From Leptospira johnsonii (GTDB lineage Bacteria; Spirochaetota; Leptospiria; Leptospirales; Leptospiraceae): a stretch of 64,000 bases of DNA. Under the pieces are notes generated by a model. It was not told the origin of the DNA. It did no database searches and saw only the letters and a list, made by a program, of their open reading frames with translations. The first letter of the stretch is position 1; the number at the start of each line of letters is the position of its first letter. The position numbers were made by a program, and so were the translations under genes. The stretch lies in assembly GCF_003112675.1 (NCBI RefSeq), contig NZ_BFAY01000006.1, positions 62,001 through 126,000 of the forward strand. Reading direction: 5' to 3'. Shown here one piece after another: positions 44,088-54,414 of this stretch.

Positions 44088-47000
44088 ATGGCTGATTATT
44101 CAGAACAGGAACTGGATCAGATCCGCTCCATCTTGGATCCGTTGAACAAGAATCCGGAATCCTCCGAAGATTTGAATCCTATGCTTTCCACTTTTCGTGA
44201 AAAGATGGGATACGGCGTTCCTATATCTATCGGGGACGACGACGAGGACCAAGCGGAAGAAGGATCCGAAGAAAGTTTCGATCTAGGCGATGAGGACGAA
44301 GCTCCTACGCCTATCCAAAAGCCAAAGCCATTATCCTTCTCCGAAGACGACGATATTGATCTAGATGAATTATTAACTGAGCCTTCTCAAGGAGGCGAAC
44401 CGAGCGCAGATGCGGGAGAAGATCCATTTGGTGGATTTGACGAAGCTCCTACAGAATCCGACGATTTCGGTGATTTTGCAACTCCAGAGCCAGAATCGGA
44501 CCCATTTGCAGACTCCGGACTGGATGATTTCGGGGCAGCTCCTGAAGCAGAGGAACCTTCCGCGGGTTTCGAAGATTTCGGAGCTCCTACAAGTGAAGAT
44601 CCATTTGGCGGATTCGATTCCGCTCCTGAACTAGATACTCCTTTTGAAACTTCTCCTAACGAAGACCTCGGTTCTACTCCAAGCTCCGATCCTTTTGCAG
44701 ATTCCGATCTAGGAATGGAAGATTTTGGGGCAACGCCTAGCTCAGATTCTGAAGATCCGTTCGCAGGCTCGGGTCTTGAAGATTTCGAAGCTCCTACAAC
44801 TGCAGCCAGTGACGATCCATTTGCAGCATTCGACGCTTCCGGAATGGAAGATACTCCCGGAGACGAATTCGGTTTAGAAGAAGGAGATCCGTTCGGAGCC
44901 TCCCCTTCCGGCGAGTCAGACTTCGGAGACCTGGGTGGTTTCGATTCGGAACCTTCCGGAGACTTTGGAGGCGCTGATAATTTTGCCGAAGCTCCTACAG
45001 ACTCAGACCCATTTGCAGATTTCGCACCTGTTTCAGGAGGAGATCACGATCCATTCTCCGATCTTTCCGGAGCAACCTCTGTTCCAGAATCGGATCCATT
45101 TGCAGATTTTGCGACCGAACCTGCATCCGCAATGGAAATGGAGTCCGTTCCGGAATCTTCCGATTTTACAAGCTTCTCCCCAGATCTGGACTCGGACTCC
45201 GGAGACGAGGATATGGGAGCTGCTTCCTTCGAAGAAGACTTACGCTCTTTGGGTGGAGAAGATAAGGACGAAATAGACAAGTCTCTCACTGACGAAGAAC
45301 TCGCAATCATCCAAAGAGAAATACTTCGTTATCCTCCGCTTCTACGCAGAACGGTCATAGAGTCCATAGTCCAAGACCGTCTTTCCAAAAAGGCCCAAAG
45401 GGATCTATTAGAACTTATTAAAATAGAAAGTACCCCGGAGGATATCGCTGCATTCTTGTCCTCCGCGTTAGGGATTACAGTTGCTCTCACAGATAGAAGT
45501 GGCGCTTATTCCGCTGACGGTGTTCCTATCATATCTTCCGACCCGATCTATACCAGAGAAGGTCTTTTAGAGAGAAGGAAGAAGATCCGTAGGACATTCT
45601 TCGCTGCTGCCGCGGCGATCCTCATCGGATTCGGAAGTTATTTCACTTACAAACATATCATTCTTCCTAGACAGGCAGCTCAGAATTACGAAGCGGGTCT
45701 GGAACAAATCCGTGAGATGGGAGCTAAAAGGTTCGCAGGAACTTTAGGCGAAGAAGAGAGAAAAAAATATCTGATCAGTATAGAAGATTCTTATGATAAA
45801 GGATTCGATATAGATCCTTATAATTTGAAATACATGAACCGCTACGGAGTGGAATACAGCCGAGCGGGAGAATACGAACTCTCTTTCCAAAAATTATTCG
45901 GTAAGATAGAGCCGGATCTTGGAATGGGAACATTAGATTCTTGGAATAAAAGAGAACAGTCTCCTATGGTCCGATTGGCCCAAGGAGAATCTTGGAATGA
46001 TAAAAAGCTAAAAAACAGCGCAGGCGTAAACCAAGGAAAAGAAGGGATCAAATTCCTTTTGGACCAGGAAAAAACTCCTAGAAAGGTACTGATCGCTGGT
46101 GCATTCCTTGCAATGAGACTAAAAGAAAGGACTCATGATAATAATACCTATAGAAATCTAGGCTGGTTCCATTCTCAGATCATGCCTGATTTCGCAGAAC
46201 CTGCAGAAGGCAAAAAAGGAAGATATAAAAACGACGCGTTAGCCGTTGATTATTATTCCAAGGTATTCACGGATGGGGAAAGTCCTTATGACGAGGATTC
46301 AACAGCTGGTATCGCTAAAATATATTATAATAGAAGAGAATTCGGAAAAGCAGCTTCTTTCTATAATAGGATCGTAGAAGCGAATCCTAAAAGTATCCAA
46401 GGCCAATCAGGGCTTGTTTCCACTTATTTAGAAATGTGGAAAGAAAGTGGAGATCCTCAATTCGTTTTAAATCACCATCGTCTGCTTAGGAACAATCTGG
46501 ACATGGAGTCCGAACTCCCCTTCTACACTTTGGCAAAACTTGCATCTTTTTACGCTGCAATCGACCCGGAAGAACTTAGGATCAAATATAATATCAATCC
46601 TGTTGACCAAGTTTCCGGGATAGAAATAGAAGAAAGTGCAATCCGACTCTTAGATACGATATATAGAAAGTCCATGGAAGACGAAAGGACTGGAGTTGAG
46701 ATCGAAGGAAAAGATTACGCGGAAGGTTATTACCAAAGAGGACAATATTATCTTTCTCAAAAGGAAAATAGCCAGGCTAGAAGGTTCTTCGAAAAAGCGG
46801 CAACTTTAGATCCAAAACATTGGCTCGCGGTCCTGGAACTTGCAGAACATTCTATCCGCGTAGGAAACTTTGAAGAAGCAAAAGATCTTTTAAAAGAAGC
46901 AGAATCCCGTTACGAAATAAGTGAGCGTTGGTTCGGTTCTAAAGACGAAGACGAAACTTTATTCGAAGGAAATCCTGCACGTATCCATTTCGATCTTGGG

Positions 47001-47792
47001 AAAATCAGATACTTATTGTCCGCAGGACTTTCCGACAAGGATTCGCTGAAAGAATTCCCCGGTCGAAAAATTTATCCATTCCGTTCCCGCTCCGAATCTG
47101 ATGAAAAAAGTCTCTCCGTCTTAAAAGAAGAGGAAGAAAAAAGAAATCGCAGGAATGAACTTAGAAATTCCCTCCAAGAATTCGCGAAAGTGGATTCGGA
47201 AGAACCTAAGTTCGAACTTGTCCGCAAATGGAGAAGAGAACTTCCTGCATCCATGTTGAGAGAAATGAAATTTTTCAAAGGCTGGGTGGAATATATGGAT
47301 TCCGACTTCGACAAGTCTTTGGCGGATTGGACGGGTTTCGAAGATAAGGACGAATATTATAATCCTACTCTTCTTATGGCAAAAGGAAACGCATTCTTTT
47401 ATACCGGCCAGACTAAAACCGCTCTTGGATATTTCCTAAGAGTGAAAGATGATATGGAAGAAAAACTTCCTCAGATGAGTTCTCCTAAAACGGAAGATCC
47501 ATACCACCAGGAAGTGTATCAAACTCTGACCGCTGCTTATAATAATATTGGCGCTTGTTACGAAACTCTTTCTAAAAAAGCGAACGCACAAGAATCAGAG
47601 AATTATACAGCTCAGGCTCTACAGAATTATTGGAAGGCGATCGAAACTGCGCGCAAGATAAACGAAGCCAGCGAAATTTCACTTTCTAACAAAGATCTTT
47701 TATTCAAAAAAGAAGCTCTTAAAAGAGAACCCCTCTTAGAAGATTGGGTTTCTCCAACCTTGGATTCGATTAAGGATCTAGTTCGTAAGTAA
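44088..47792 (+). CDS. Giant TPR membrane protein with DPF repeats (FlcA-like candidate)
   Basis: The 1234-residue protein has three parts. An acidic, Pro/Ser-rich N-terminal region (about 40-370) holds ten D-P-F motifs between about residues 110 and 337, often as D-P-F-A-D/G-x. A helical region (about 385-500, S-L-T-D-E-E-L-A-I-I-Q-R-E-I-L) precedes a membrane helix (about 504-528). The C-terminal 700 residues are tetratricopeptide-like (G-Q-Y-Y-L-S-Q-K-E-N-S-Q-A-R-R-F-F-E-K-A). The topology suggests a cytoplasmic tail and periplasmic TPRs. This resembles the spirochaete periplasmic flagellar collar protein FlcA (BB0326 of Borrelia), but I cannot confirm it. The ribosome site GGAAGGA is good. 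Confidence 0.72.
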   Translation: MADYSEQELDQIRSILDPLNKNPESSEDLNPMLSTFREKMGYGVPISIGDDDEDQAEEGSEESFDLGDEDEAPTPIQKPKPLSFSEDDDIDLDELLTEPSQGGEPSADAGEDPFGGFDEAPTESDDFGDFATPEPESDPFADSGLDDFGAAPEAEEPSAGFEDFGAPTSEDPFGGFDSAPELDTPFETSPNEDLGSTPSSDPFADSDLGMEDFGATPSSDSEDPFAGSGLEDFEAPTTAASDDPFAAFDASGMEDTPGDEFGLEEGDPFGASPSGESDFGDLGGFDSEPSGDFGGADNFAEAPTDSDPFADFAPVSGGDHDPFSDLSGATSVPESDPFADFATEPASAMEMESVPESSDFTSFSPDLDSDSGDEDMGAASFEEDLRSLGGEDKDEIDKSLTDEELAIIQREILRYPPLLRRTVIESIVQDRLSKKAQRDLLELIKIESTPEDIAAFLSSALGITVALTDRSGAYSADGVPIISSDPIYTREGLLERRKKIRRTFFAAAAAILIGFGSYFTYKHIILPRQAAQNYEAGLEQIREMGAKRFAGTLGEEERKKYLISIEDSYDKGFDIDPYNLKYMNRYGVEYSRAGEYELSFQKLFGKIEPDLGMGTLDSWNKREQSPMVRLAQGESWNDKKLKNSAGVNQGKEGIKFLLDQEKTPRKVLIAGAFLAMRLKERTHDNNTYRNLGWFHSQIMPDFAEPAEGKKGRYKNDALAVDYYSKVFTDGESPYDEDSTAGIAKIYYNRREFGKAASFYNRIVEANPKSIQGQSGLVSTYLEMWKESGDPQFVLNHHRLLRNNLDMESELPFYTLAKLASFYAAIDPEELRIKYNINPVDQVSGIEIEESAIRLLDTIYRKSMEDERTGVEIEGKDYAEGYYQRGQYYLSQKENSQARRFFEKAATLDPKHWLAVLELAEHSIRVGNFEEAKDLLKEAESRYEISERWFGSKDEDETLFEGNPARIHFDLGKIRYLLSAGLSDKDSLKEFPGRKIYPFRSRSESDEKSLSVLKEEEEKRNRRNELRNSLQEFAKVDSEEPKFELVRKWRRELPASMLREMKFFKGWVEYMDSDFDKSLADWTGFEDKDEYYNPTLLMAKGNAFFYTGQTKTALGYFLRVKDDMEEKLPQMSSPKTEDPYHQEVYQTLTAAYNNIGACYETLSKKANAQESENYTAQALQNYWKAIETARKINEASEISLSNKDLLFKKEALKREPLLEDWVSPTLDSIKDLVRK

Positions 47793-47856
47793 ATACTAGT
47801 CAAGATTCACAAAGAAAAGTTCTCTGTGAACTCTGTGCAAAACAGATCTGAAATAA

Positions 47857-48708
47857 TTACTTTTTCTTTTTTACAAAAAGAGATTTAATAGCAACTACGA
47901 TAAAGAATCCGAACATTCTGCTCAGGCGGATTAATCTCCAAGGACGGACCATAATTCTCCAAAGCCAGGTTAAGCCCTTGAGTTTGAAAACATTTGGAGC
48001 TTTTTTTACCTTTCCGGAAAGAATGTCCATAGCAGGACCTACACCGATCACAACTGCGTGACCGAAAAATGCGGTGTTATTTTCGACCCAGATCTCTTGA
48101 TCTGGAAAATCCATTGCAAGAAATATAATATTCGGACTTGTCTTACGGATGGATTCTTTTACAAGCAACTCGCGTTGTGTGTTTAAGTATCCGGCATGAC
48201 GTCCTACGATCCTAACTCCTGGAAAATGTCTGGAAAGATTGAAATAAACTTTCTCGACGATCTCTTCCTTTCCACCCAAAAGAAAAATAGAATAATTTCT
48301 AAGCTCGCAAAGACGAACTAAGTCCATCATGAGTGCGATTGTGGGAATTCTTTCTTTTAATTCTCCACCTAATTTTTTAGCGGCCCATTGTAGACCTGCA
48401 CCTTCCGCTAAGATTAAGCTAGCTTTTTGCGCGATCCGATGTAACTTCTTCCCTTTGCGAAGAGCCATAGTCTTGATAGGATCCAAAAGAAGAACATGAT
48501 GGAATTTATCCTTCTCTTCCATGAGATGATAAATTTTTGCCACCGCCTCGTCTAGGCTGGCGTTATCAAAAGGTACACCTAAAATGGGAGCCTTTTCCAA
48601 ATCGTCCACATTCAGGGTCTGATAATCTAGTAAGTAGTCGCGATCATCCTTTGCAGATAGATGGCGTATTTCCCCTGGCTGTTTCATAGGGATCATCTTA
48701 TTGGACAT
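47857..48708 (-). CDS. WecG/TagA/CpsF-family glycosyltransferase
   Basis: The 283-residue protein matches the WecG/TagA/CpsF family that adds a sugar to lipid-linked precursors of surface polysaccharides. It has [10 protein letters not shown] near 47, the [13 protein letters not shown] block near 95-107, [13 protein letters not shown] near 220 and a C-terminal basic amphipathic segment. The donor and acceptor are unknown. It is monocistronic or follows thiE at 53 bases. Confidence 0.85.
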   Translation of the reverse strand: MSNKMIPMKQPGEIRHLSAKDDRDYLLDYQTLNVDDLEKAPILGVPFDNASLDEAVAKIYHLMEEKDKFHHVLLLDPIKTMALRKGKKLHRIAQKASLILAEGAGLQWAAKKLGGELKERIPTIALMMDLVRLCELRNYSIFLLGGKEEIVEKVYFNLSRHFPGVRIVGRHAGYLNTQRELLVKESIRKTSPNIIFLAMDFPDQEIWVENNTAFFGHAVVIGVGPAMDILSGKVKKAPNVFKLKGLTWLWRIMVRPWRLIRLSRMFGFFIVVAIKSLFVKKKK

Positions 48709-48761
48709 AATTTGGGAGTCAATTGAAACTTAGGGTTCCGAACCTCCAAAAACCTGGTCCT

Positions 48762-49430
48762 TTACGGATTCTTTATCTCCTTAAGGATACGAATGCAATC
48801 GTAAAAGGAATCTTTTTCCGATGCGGAAGCGATCATTGCATAGGATAATGGTCCCAATTCTGATAATTCTATCATCTGTTTAGGACCGATCCCTCCGATC
48901 GGAGTGACAGGTATTTTAGCAATTTGTAAGGCTTCTTGGACACCGGAAAGACCTATGGGAACATCTTCCGTGTCCTTGGAGTTTGTAGCGTATACCGGTC
49001 CAAGACCAGTATAGTCCCAGACTCCAGGCTCTAAACCTGCAATATCTTCGGAATTATGACAGGAAGTGCCTAGGTATAATCCGCTGGAGCGGATCTTCTT
49101 CCTATCCTCTAAAGAAAGAGAAGCATAATCTTCTTTTCCTATATGAAGTCCGAAACATTTCCATTCCAAGGCCTCTTTCCAATAATCATTCAGAATGATC
49201 GGAAAATCTGGAAATGCATCTATCAGACTTTTATAAACCTTCTTTAAAGTTTCAGGGGTCTCTTTTTTGGCGCGTATCTGATAGAATGGGATCCATTCTC
49301 TTTGGTAATTCCAAAGTTCCACGATTCGGATCGGATCCTTGGAAAATTTGGAACAATATTCTAGATCTAGGATTGGATAAATACCAGGCGCTTTCCAGAT
49401 ACTATGTCTGGGTCTAAGTGGGAATTCCAA
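48762..49430 (-). CDS. thiE: Thiamine-phosphate synthase
   Basis: ThiE joins the pyrimidine and thiazole moieties of thiamine. The 222-residue TIM-barrel protein shows I-P-F-Y-Q-I-R-A-K near 46-54, I-I-L-N-D-Y near 77-82, G-L-H-I-G-K-E-D near 93, Y-T-G-L-G-P-V-Y-A-T near 137 and P-I-G-G-I-G near 177. The order matches the family; the barrel start is slightly extended. It follows thiS by seven bases, so thiS-thiE form a unit. Confidence 0.88.
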   Translation of the reverse strand: MEFPLRPRHSIWKAPGIYPILDLEYCSKFSKDPIRIVELWNYQREWIPFYQIRAKKETPETLKKVYKSLIDAFPDFPIILNDYWKEALEWKCFGLHIGKEDYASLSLEDRKKIRSSGLYLGTSCHNSEDIAGLEPGVWDYTGLGPVYATNSKDTEDVPIGLSGVQEALQIAKIPVTPIGGIGPKQMIELSELGPLSYAMIASASEKDSFYDCIRILKEIKNP

Positions 49431-49437
49431 AAACGAT

Positions 49438-49638
49438 TCAACCCCCGCCTACAAATTTCAGGATCTCTATTTTATCCCCTTCCTCTAAGGAAGAGTTCTT
49501 CCAACGGTCCCTTTTTAAGATCTCTCCGTTCTTCTGGATCGCTACCGTTTCCGGTTTTAATTTTAAGGATTCTAATAGCGAAAATAAATCCGGAGAAGAA
49601 AGTTCCCGAATAGAGAATTCCTTACCGTTTACAATCAT
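49438..49638 (-). CDS. thiS: Sulfur-carrier protein ThiS
   Basis: ThiS carries sulfur as a C-terminal thiocarboxylate for thiazole synthesis. The 66-residue protein begins M-I-V-N-G-K-E and ends F-V-G-G-G, the family's beta-grasp tail with the required terminal Gly-Gly. The ATG at 49638 was chosen because GAGGTG precedes it at eight bases; an in-frame GTG three codons upstream would have no spacing. Confidence 0.88.
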   Translation of the reverse strand: MIVNGKEFSIRELSSPDLFSLLESLKLKPETVAIQKNGEILKRDRWKNSSLEEGDKIEILKFVGGG

Positions 49639-49740
49639 TCCATGCACCTCGGTCTAGATACTTCATTCCTTTCGATTCTCCGCTAACGTCGAATGTTTTT
49701 TAGTTTACCGTTCTATCAGGGCCGAAAACGATTTACTTAT

Positions 49741-50079
49741 ATGACCCGATTTCTCCCGTTTTTTCTAGCAATCGCACTCTTAGGTATTTTGTCATGTAAT
49801 AGCGGAGAGAGAGATATCAAGGGAAATGCCTTGGCGACATTTTACGCAAACTGCACCGGCGGGTCATATCCGGCCTGTAAGAATGCCTGCGAAAATAAGT
49901 ACGGGACCACAGTCACAACTACGAATCTAGCAGGTTTAAACACCTGTCTTTCTAACTGCAATACAAGCTGCAATATTTCCACTTTTTGCTTCCAGTTGTC
50001 CCAAAGTTGCAAAAGTGATTGTGATTCTTATATGACCAACTGTGTATTAATTCTAGGCGCGACAGGATTCGGCCAATAA
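49741..50079 (+). CDS. Cysteine-rich lipoprotein with CX3C repeats
   Basis: From the ATG at 49741 (112 residues) the protein has a lipoprotein signal ending L-L-G-I-L-S-C, with lipidated C19. A small mature domain with ten more cysteines follows. Six pair as C46-x3-C50, C69-x3-C73-x3-C77 and C90-x3-C94, a helical-hairpin-like spacing, and single cysteines are at 38, 83 and 101. Disulfide bonding in the envelope is likely. No family was recognised. The in-frame ATG at 49693 would put 16 residues before the signal peptide. Confidence 0.7.
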   Translation: MTRFLPFFLAIALLGILSCNSGERDIKGNALATFYANCTGGSYPACKNACENKYGTTVTTTNLAGLNTCLSNCNTSCNISTFCFQLSQSCKSDCDSYMTNCVLILGATGFGQ

Positions 50080-50778
50080 TCAGCTCAAATTTCCTAGTCT
50101 AAACAGGGAGGCCGCAAAAATTCCAGCGGTCTCTATTCTCAAAATAGATTCTCCTACATTGACAGATAAAATCTTATACTGAGAAATCAGTTCTAATTCT
50201 TCTTTTCTAAATCCGCCTTCCGGTCCTATCAAAACGATTCTATTTTGTATGTTTTCCGAATTGATCCGTATCTCCGACCTTGGATCAAAAAGAAGAAGTT
50301 CCTCTTTTTTAGATTTGGAGTCTTCTAAAAATTTAGAAAGTGAGATCGGCCCTTTAATCTCAGGCAAAAAATCCTGACCGGATTGAGAAGAAGCTTCTGC
50401 AGCAACCTTCAGAAGTCTTTCCGGATTTAAGTCCTTTCTATCCGAATGAGAAAATACTAAAAAATTAAATTCAGTGATCCCAAGCTCTGTTCCTTTTTGG
50501 ATGAGCCACTCTAGCCTGTTTCCTTTAGGAATGGCGGTCGCGATCTTTGCAGAAGTTTTAGGTCTTTCTTTTTTTTCAGTACCTATCAGACTTCCGATTT
50601 TAGAAGAAGAAGGTACACTGTATGCAAAACTTGCGCCTGCACCGTCCTTTATGATTACCGTTTTTTCTTCCGAAAAAACTCGAAATGCTTTTAGATGAGA
50701 AATTTCCTCTCCCTCTAGTTTCAGTTCGGGAGAAGAAGAAAACCCAGGTCGGAAAAAAACGATCTCTTCCGAGGACAT
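50080..50778 (-). CDS. rsmE: RsmE, 16S rRNA m3U1498 methyltransferase
   Basis: RsmE methylates U1498 of 16S rRNA. The 232 residues end with the family SPOUT knot: V-L-I-G-P-E-G-G-F-R-K-E-E-L near 178 and V-G-E-S-I-L-R-I-E-T-A near 205. The PUA-like N-terminal part is present. Its start codon shares a base with the stop of the upstream LolA-like gene (TAATG), indicating coupling. Its end meets the convergent lipoprotein gene without a gap. Confidence 0.92.
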   Translation of the reverse strand: MSSEEIVFFRPGFSSSPELKLEGEEISHLKAFRVFSEEKTVIIKDGAGASFAYSVPSSSKIGSLIGTEKKERPKTSAKIATAIPKGNRLEWLIQKGTELGITEFNFLVFSHSDRKDLNPERLLKVAAEASSQSGQDFLPEIKGPISLSKFLEDSKSKKEELLLFDPRSEIRINSENIQNRIVLIGPEGGFRKEELELISQYKILSVNVGESILRIETAGIFAASLFRLGNLS

Positions 50779-51569
50779 TAGAGTCTGTTTAGATTATCCA
50801 ATTCGAATAAAGAAGGATCCGGTTTTACATCCCGATCCACTTCAGTATATTCCAGTACACTGATCGCACCTGTATTCAGATCCAACATTTCCAATCTACT
50901 GACAATATCTTCTTTTGTGACTTTCTGTTTTGCTTTTACCTTAACAGGACCGTACTTTATATTCATGGTTTTATAAAGTACCCCGTCTTTATCATGGAAA
51001 TCCAAACGAATGGGTCTCAATGTATCCGGTTCCAAAAGTAAAATGAGTTTGGAATAAAAATACGGAACGATCGGTCTAAGTGCCACTCGTTTCATTTTTT
51101 TTCCTGCAATATCCAAATCGCTTTGTACGATCGGATTATAATTTGCTTGGTAAGAAGTTCCCGCCAGATCCACGAAACTGAATCCTGTATTGAGATGATT
51201 CTCGTATTTTTCTTCGTCGTTCTTTTTGAAAATTTTCCGGGAAAGTGCATTGAAGGCGAAGATCAATTCTCCGTCTTCCTTAAATAGGATCTTATATTCT
51301 AGACCGCGGCCCTTGCTTTCGAATAGGGAGAGAGAATCTTCTCCCTTTCTGAAAATGCTCATATCCCATGTCCAGGAATCCCCTGTCTTTTTGATCAGGA
51401 TCAGGTTTGCTTTGACTAAACCGTCCGCTTTCAAGAGTGCCTGGTCCAGTCTTGCAACTAATTCCTGGGCGACCCTTGCTTTATCCGGTGGAGCCTGAGC
51501 ATGGGAAATTTTCCCAGTCATGAGAATCGGGAATATTAGGAGTATCGAAATAAGATGAAACTTTTTCAA
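50778..51569 (-). CDS. LolA-like outer-membrane lipoprotein-sorting protein
   Basis: The 263-residue exported protein has a signal peptide (about 1-24, ending S-H-A-Q-A). Its half-open beta-barrel pattern is of the LolA/LolB-like lipoprotein-sorting type: [12 protein letters not shown] near 73, [13 protein letters not shown] near 193. It likely carries lipids or lipoproteins through the periplasm. It is translationally coupled to rsmE. Confidence 0.75.
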   Translation of the reverse strand: MKKFHLISILLIFPILMTGKISHAQAPPDKARVAQELVARLDQALLKADGLVKANLILIKKTGDSWTWDMSIFRKGEDSLSLFESKGRGLEYKILFKEDGELIFAFNALSRKIFKKNDEEKYENHLNTGFSFVDLAGTSYQANYNPIVQSDLDIAGKKMKRVALRPIVPYFYSKLILLLEPDTLRPIRLDFHDKDGVLYKTMNIKYGPVKVKAKQKVTKEDIVSRLEMLDLNTGAISVLEYTEVDRDVKPDPSLFELDNLNRL

Positions 51570-51602
51570 AACCTTTCCTTCCCGACAAATCTAAGGGTTC
51601 TA

Positions 51603-53129
51603 TTATTCTGCTCTTAAACTAGGTGCACTATAAGAGTAAAGACTATGAACGGAACCTTGGGCTTGAGCGGATTCACTCCTTCTTTCGAATCTGAGTTTTC
51701 CTTCTCTAAGTCCTTGATGTAAGTCTTGGACGGAACGAAATCCCATATCCTGAAAAGAAAGTCGTAGTCCTAGGCTTAAATATGGAATAAAGTTCAGAAT
51801 TGAACCTCTATCCACGACGGAACCGCTGACTCCTTGAGCCACTTTCACTTTTTGGCCCTCGTTAAAATAACGTTTGTCCCCACCGGCTTTCATGGCTTCG
51901 ATACTTGCCATTCCGCGATACTTTTTGAGACGTATTCCATTCTCGTAAAAATACTCTCCGGGTGCCTCAGTTGTTCCGGCGAACATAAATCCCATCATAC
52001 ATGCGGAGGCTCCGATTGCCAAAGCATTTGCGATATCTCCGATATTGGAAATTCCACCGTCTGCAATAACAGGAACATCGTGCTTTGCTGCATGGGCCGC
52101 AGTTTGGTATACCGCGGTTGCCTGTGCTCTTCCCACAGCCATGGTGTCTTGGGTAATGCATATGGAACCAGGTCCCATTCCGATCCTAAGTCCGTCCGCA
52201 CCGGCGCTGATCAGATTTTCTGCTTGGCCACGAGTGACTACGTTTCCGCCGATCACTTCTAGATTTTTAAAATTGGATTTAATGAATTGGAGCATCTCGA
52301 TCTGGTAGATTGAGTTTCCTTGGGCAGAGTCGATGATGATCACATCCGCTCCTGCCTCATACAATGCAGCGACCCTGTCCCTGGATTCAGGTAAGGTAGA
52401 AACCGCAGCCCCGCATCTAAGTCTTTTGTTCTCGTCCTTGGAAGAATCTGGGAATTCCTTATTCTTTTTCAGGTCGGAACGACTCACTAAAGAGACAAGT
52501 TTTCCATCCTTGTCAATGATCGGAAGTTTTCCGATCTTCTCTTTTTTGATGATATCGTTTGCTTCTTTTAAAGTGATCCCCGCTTTTCCGGTAATCACCT
52601 CCGTGGTCATAACTTTTTCCACAGGAATAGAACGATCTCTTTCAAAATCGATATCTCTATTGGTTACAATTCCTACCAGTTTAGAATTTCTGGTCCCGTC
52701 CGCAGTGATCGGAATTCCGGTAAATCCTAAAGTCTCTTTGATCCTGTCCAGATCGTGGATTGTGTTTTTCGGTCCTAGTACCACAGGGTCAGAAATGAAT
52801 CCGTTCTCGAAACGTTTCACTTTGCTCACTTCTGCAACCTGTTCTTCTACAGTATTATTGTAATGGATAATTCCTATCCCTCCCATAAGGGCCTGTGCAA
52901 TAGCCATGGAGGACTCAGTCACAGTATCCATCGGGGAACTCACGAATGGTCTTTTGAGTTTGATCTTTTTTGTTAATCTAGTCTCTAGTTCTACTTCGGA
53001 AGGATTGAAATCGATAAAACCGGGCAGGACTAAAAAGTCCCGATAGGTAAGCCCGATTTGCATGCTGAAAAGTTCTTCGCCGGATAGGCCGTCTAAAAAT
53101 TGGGAGTCTCGGTAAGATTGGTTTGACAT
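51603..53129 (-). CDS. guaB: Inosine-5'-monophosphate dehydrogenase
   Basis: GuaB oxidises IMP to XMP, the committed step of GTP synthesis. The 508 residues show the barrel start [11 protein letters not shown] near 27-37, two CBS domains (about 110-235) and the catalytic loop G-P-G-S-I-C-I-T near 325. [10 protein letters not shown] and the flap Y-R-G-M-A-S near 405 follow. All family landmarks are in order. It is monocistronic between the LolA-like gene and the divergent DUF1577 gene. Confidence 0.96.
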   Translation of the reverse strand: MSNQSYRDSQFLDGLSGEELFSMQIGLTYRDFLVLPGFIDFNPSEVELETRLTKKIKLKRPFVSSPMDTVTESSMAIAQALMGGIGIIHYNNTVEEQVAEVSKVKRFENGFISDPVVLGPKNTIHDLDRIKETLGFTGIPITADGTRNSKLVGIVTNRDIDFERDRSIPVEKVMTTEVITGKAGITLKEANDIIKKEKIGKLPIIDKDGKLVSLVSRSDLKKNKEFPDSSKDENKRLRCGAAVSTLPESRDRVAALYEAGADVIIIDSAQGNSIYQIEMLQFIKSNFKNLEVIGGNVVTRGQAENLISAGADGLRIGMGPGSICITQDTMAVGRAQATAVYQTAAHAAKHDVPVIADGGISNIGDIANALAIGASACMMGFMFAGTTEAPGEYFYENGIRLKKYRGMASIEAMKAGGDKRYFNEGQKVKVAQGVSGSVVDRGSILNFIPYLSLGLRLSFQDMGFRSVQDLHQGLREGKLRFERRSESAQAQGSVHSLYSYSAPSLRAE

Positions 53130-53217
53130 TAGTGTACCTTACCTATTACATCAAAACGAAGCCAAAGGCTGGAATCAAGATAATTTTCCGCCGGAATCCG
53201 ATCGACCTAGGAATTTA

Positions 53218-54378
53218 ATGGAAAAGGTTCAAAGGAAACAAAGAGACAAAGAGTTCATCACAGATCCTGGTAAAAAACTCCATATCATTGGAAAATTTCT
53301 ACTCAAAACAGATCTACTCGTAAGGGATACGGAAACTCACGAATCCGTTCAACTGCTCTCCGTCAATAAAGACGCCACAAAAATTTTAGTACAGGGTCGG
53401 ATGGCCGAACAATTTAAGCTGAATGCTCATATTGTTTTATACAAACTGCTCGCAAGATACGTCGAACTAGAATGCGAGGTTCTGGAAGAAAAACCCAATA
53501 ACCAATTTATCATGCTAGTGGAACATGTTTCCATCGCGAGCAGAGAGAGAAAATTCACTAGGATCAAACCTCCAGATGGAAGCGTTTGGATCACGAACCT
53601 GCGCACTAGCAGGACCACAATCGATGCGAACTTATTCAACATTCCCACTTCCGTAAAAGTGAATTTTGCGGACACGGAAAGAACTCTTAAACCTAAGTTC
53701 GATATTGTCAAAATTGACGTCTTCAATTCTATCGGGGATAAATTCGATCTAGTCAAAAAGACCGGAAAAATATTATATATCCCGAATACACAAAAACCAG
53801 ATTCTTTTAAATCTTCCGATCCGAACGGATTCATAGATTATGAGCAGGAGCTAGGCGACGAAGAAGATGTTCGCAAAAAGATCATAGAATACGCCAACCA
53901 AAAGATCAGATCCGAGCTGATCGTTCCGGTTATATATATCAACCATGATGAACAAGCAATTCCAATTGGATATGTACATGCCCAAAATAGGAATAAAGAA
54001 ATTGATATCTCAGAAGTGATGGAGATAAAAACGCTCACTTTCGATATGGTTGACCGGATCAGAGAATCCAATACAATCCTAGTCAAAGAAAGATTTGCAG
54101 TAATAGATCTTTCCACCGGTGGTTTGAGAGTGAAGATAAATCATCCGGATCTAAACAGCGAGCTACCTAGAAGAAAAGGATTCACGTTCGATATATTTTT
54201 CAAAATGCAATCTCCGATCACTGCATATGGAGTTGTTCGTTCCGTTGCAAGAGATACGGACGGGAATTTGTATGTAGGACTTTCTTTGGAAGGAAATTCT
54301 GCGAGACCTGGAGAGAAAAAACGTTTTATAGACAATGTAAATCGTATGCTTTCAGATTCAGGTGTAAAAGTTGGCTAA
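53218..54378 (+). CDS. DUF1577-type protein with C-terminal PilZ-like domain
   Basis: The 386-residue soluble protein resembles the DUF1577 group found mainly in Leptospira. The C-terminal part (about 292-370) has a PilZ-like D-L-S-T-G-G-L-R-V motif near 302 and a strand-rich remainder ([20 protein letters not shown]). A likely upstream arginine lies in V-K-E-R-F-A-V. Binding of c-di-GMP is therefore plausible. The convergent neighbour encodes an EAL protein, which supports a link to c-di-GMP. Confidence 0.72.
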   Translation: MEKVQRKQRDKEFITDPGKKLHIIGKFLLKTDLLVRDTETHESVQLLSVNKDATKILVQGRMAEQFKLNAHIVLYKLLARYVELECEVLEEKPNNQFIMLVEHVSIASRERKFTRIKPPDGSVWITNLRTSRTTIDANLFNIPTSVKVNFADTERTLKPKFDIVKIDVFNSIGDKFDLVKKTGKILYIPNTQKPDSFKSSDPNGFIDYEQELGDEEDVRKKIIEYANQKIRSELIVPVIYINHDEQAIPIGYVHAQNRNKEIDISEVMEIKTLTFDMVDRIRESNTILVKERFAVIDLSTGGLRVKINHPDLNSELPRRKGFTFDIFFKMQSPITAYGVVRSVARDTDGNLYVGLSLEGNSARPGEKKRFIDNVNRMLSDSGVKVG

Positions 54379-54414
54379 AAAAGAAATCAAACCTTAAGCA
54401 ACAGTTGATAGAAA

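Noticed and set aside
44400..45130. Repetitive DNA that might be a tandem repeat or CRISPR array
   Set aside because: The repetition comes from coding of D-P-F/A-D-F motifs in one long frame; spacing is irregular and there are no conserved direct repeats with unique spacers.
47793..47856. Inverted repeat TTCACA/TGTGAA after the giant TPR gene as a terminator
   Set aside because: The six-base stem has a 13-base loop and no T-tract follows.
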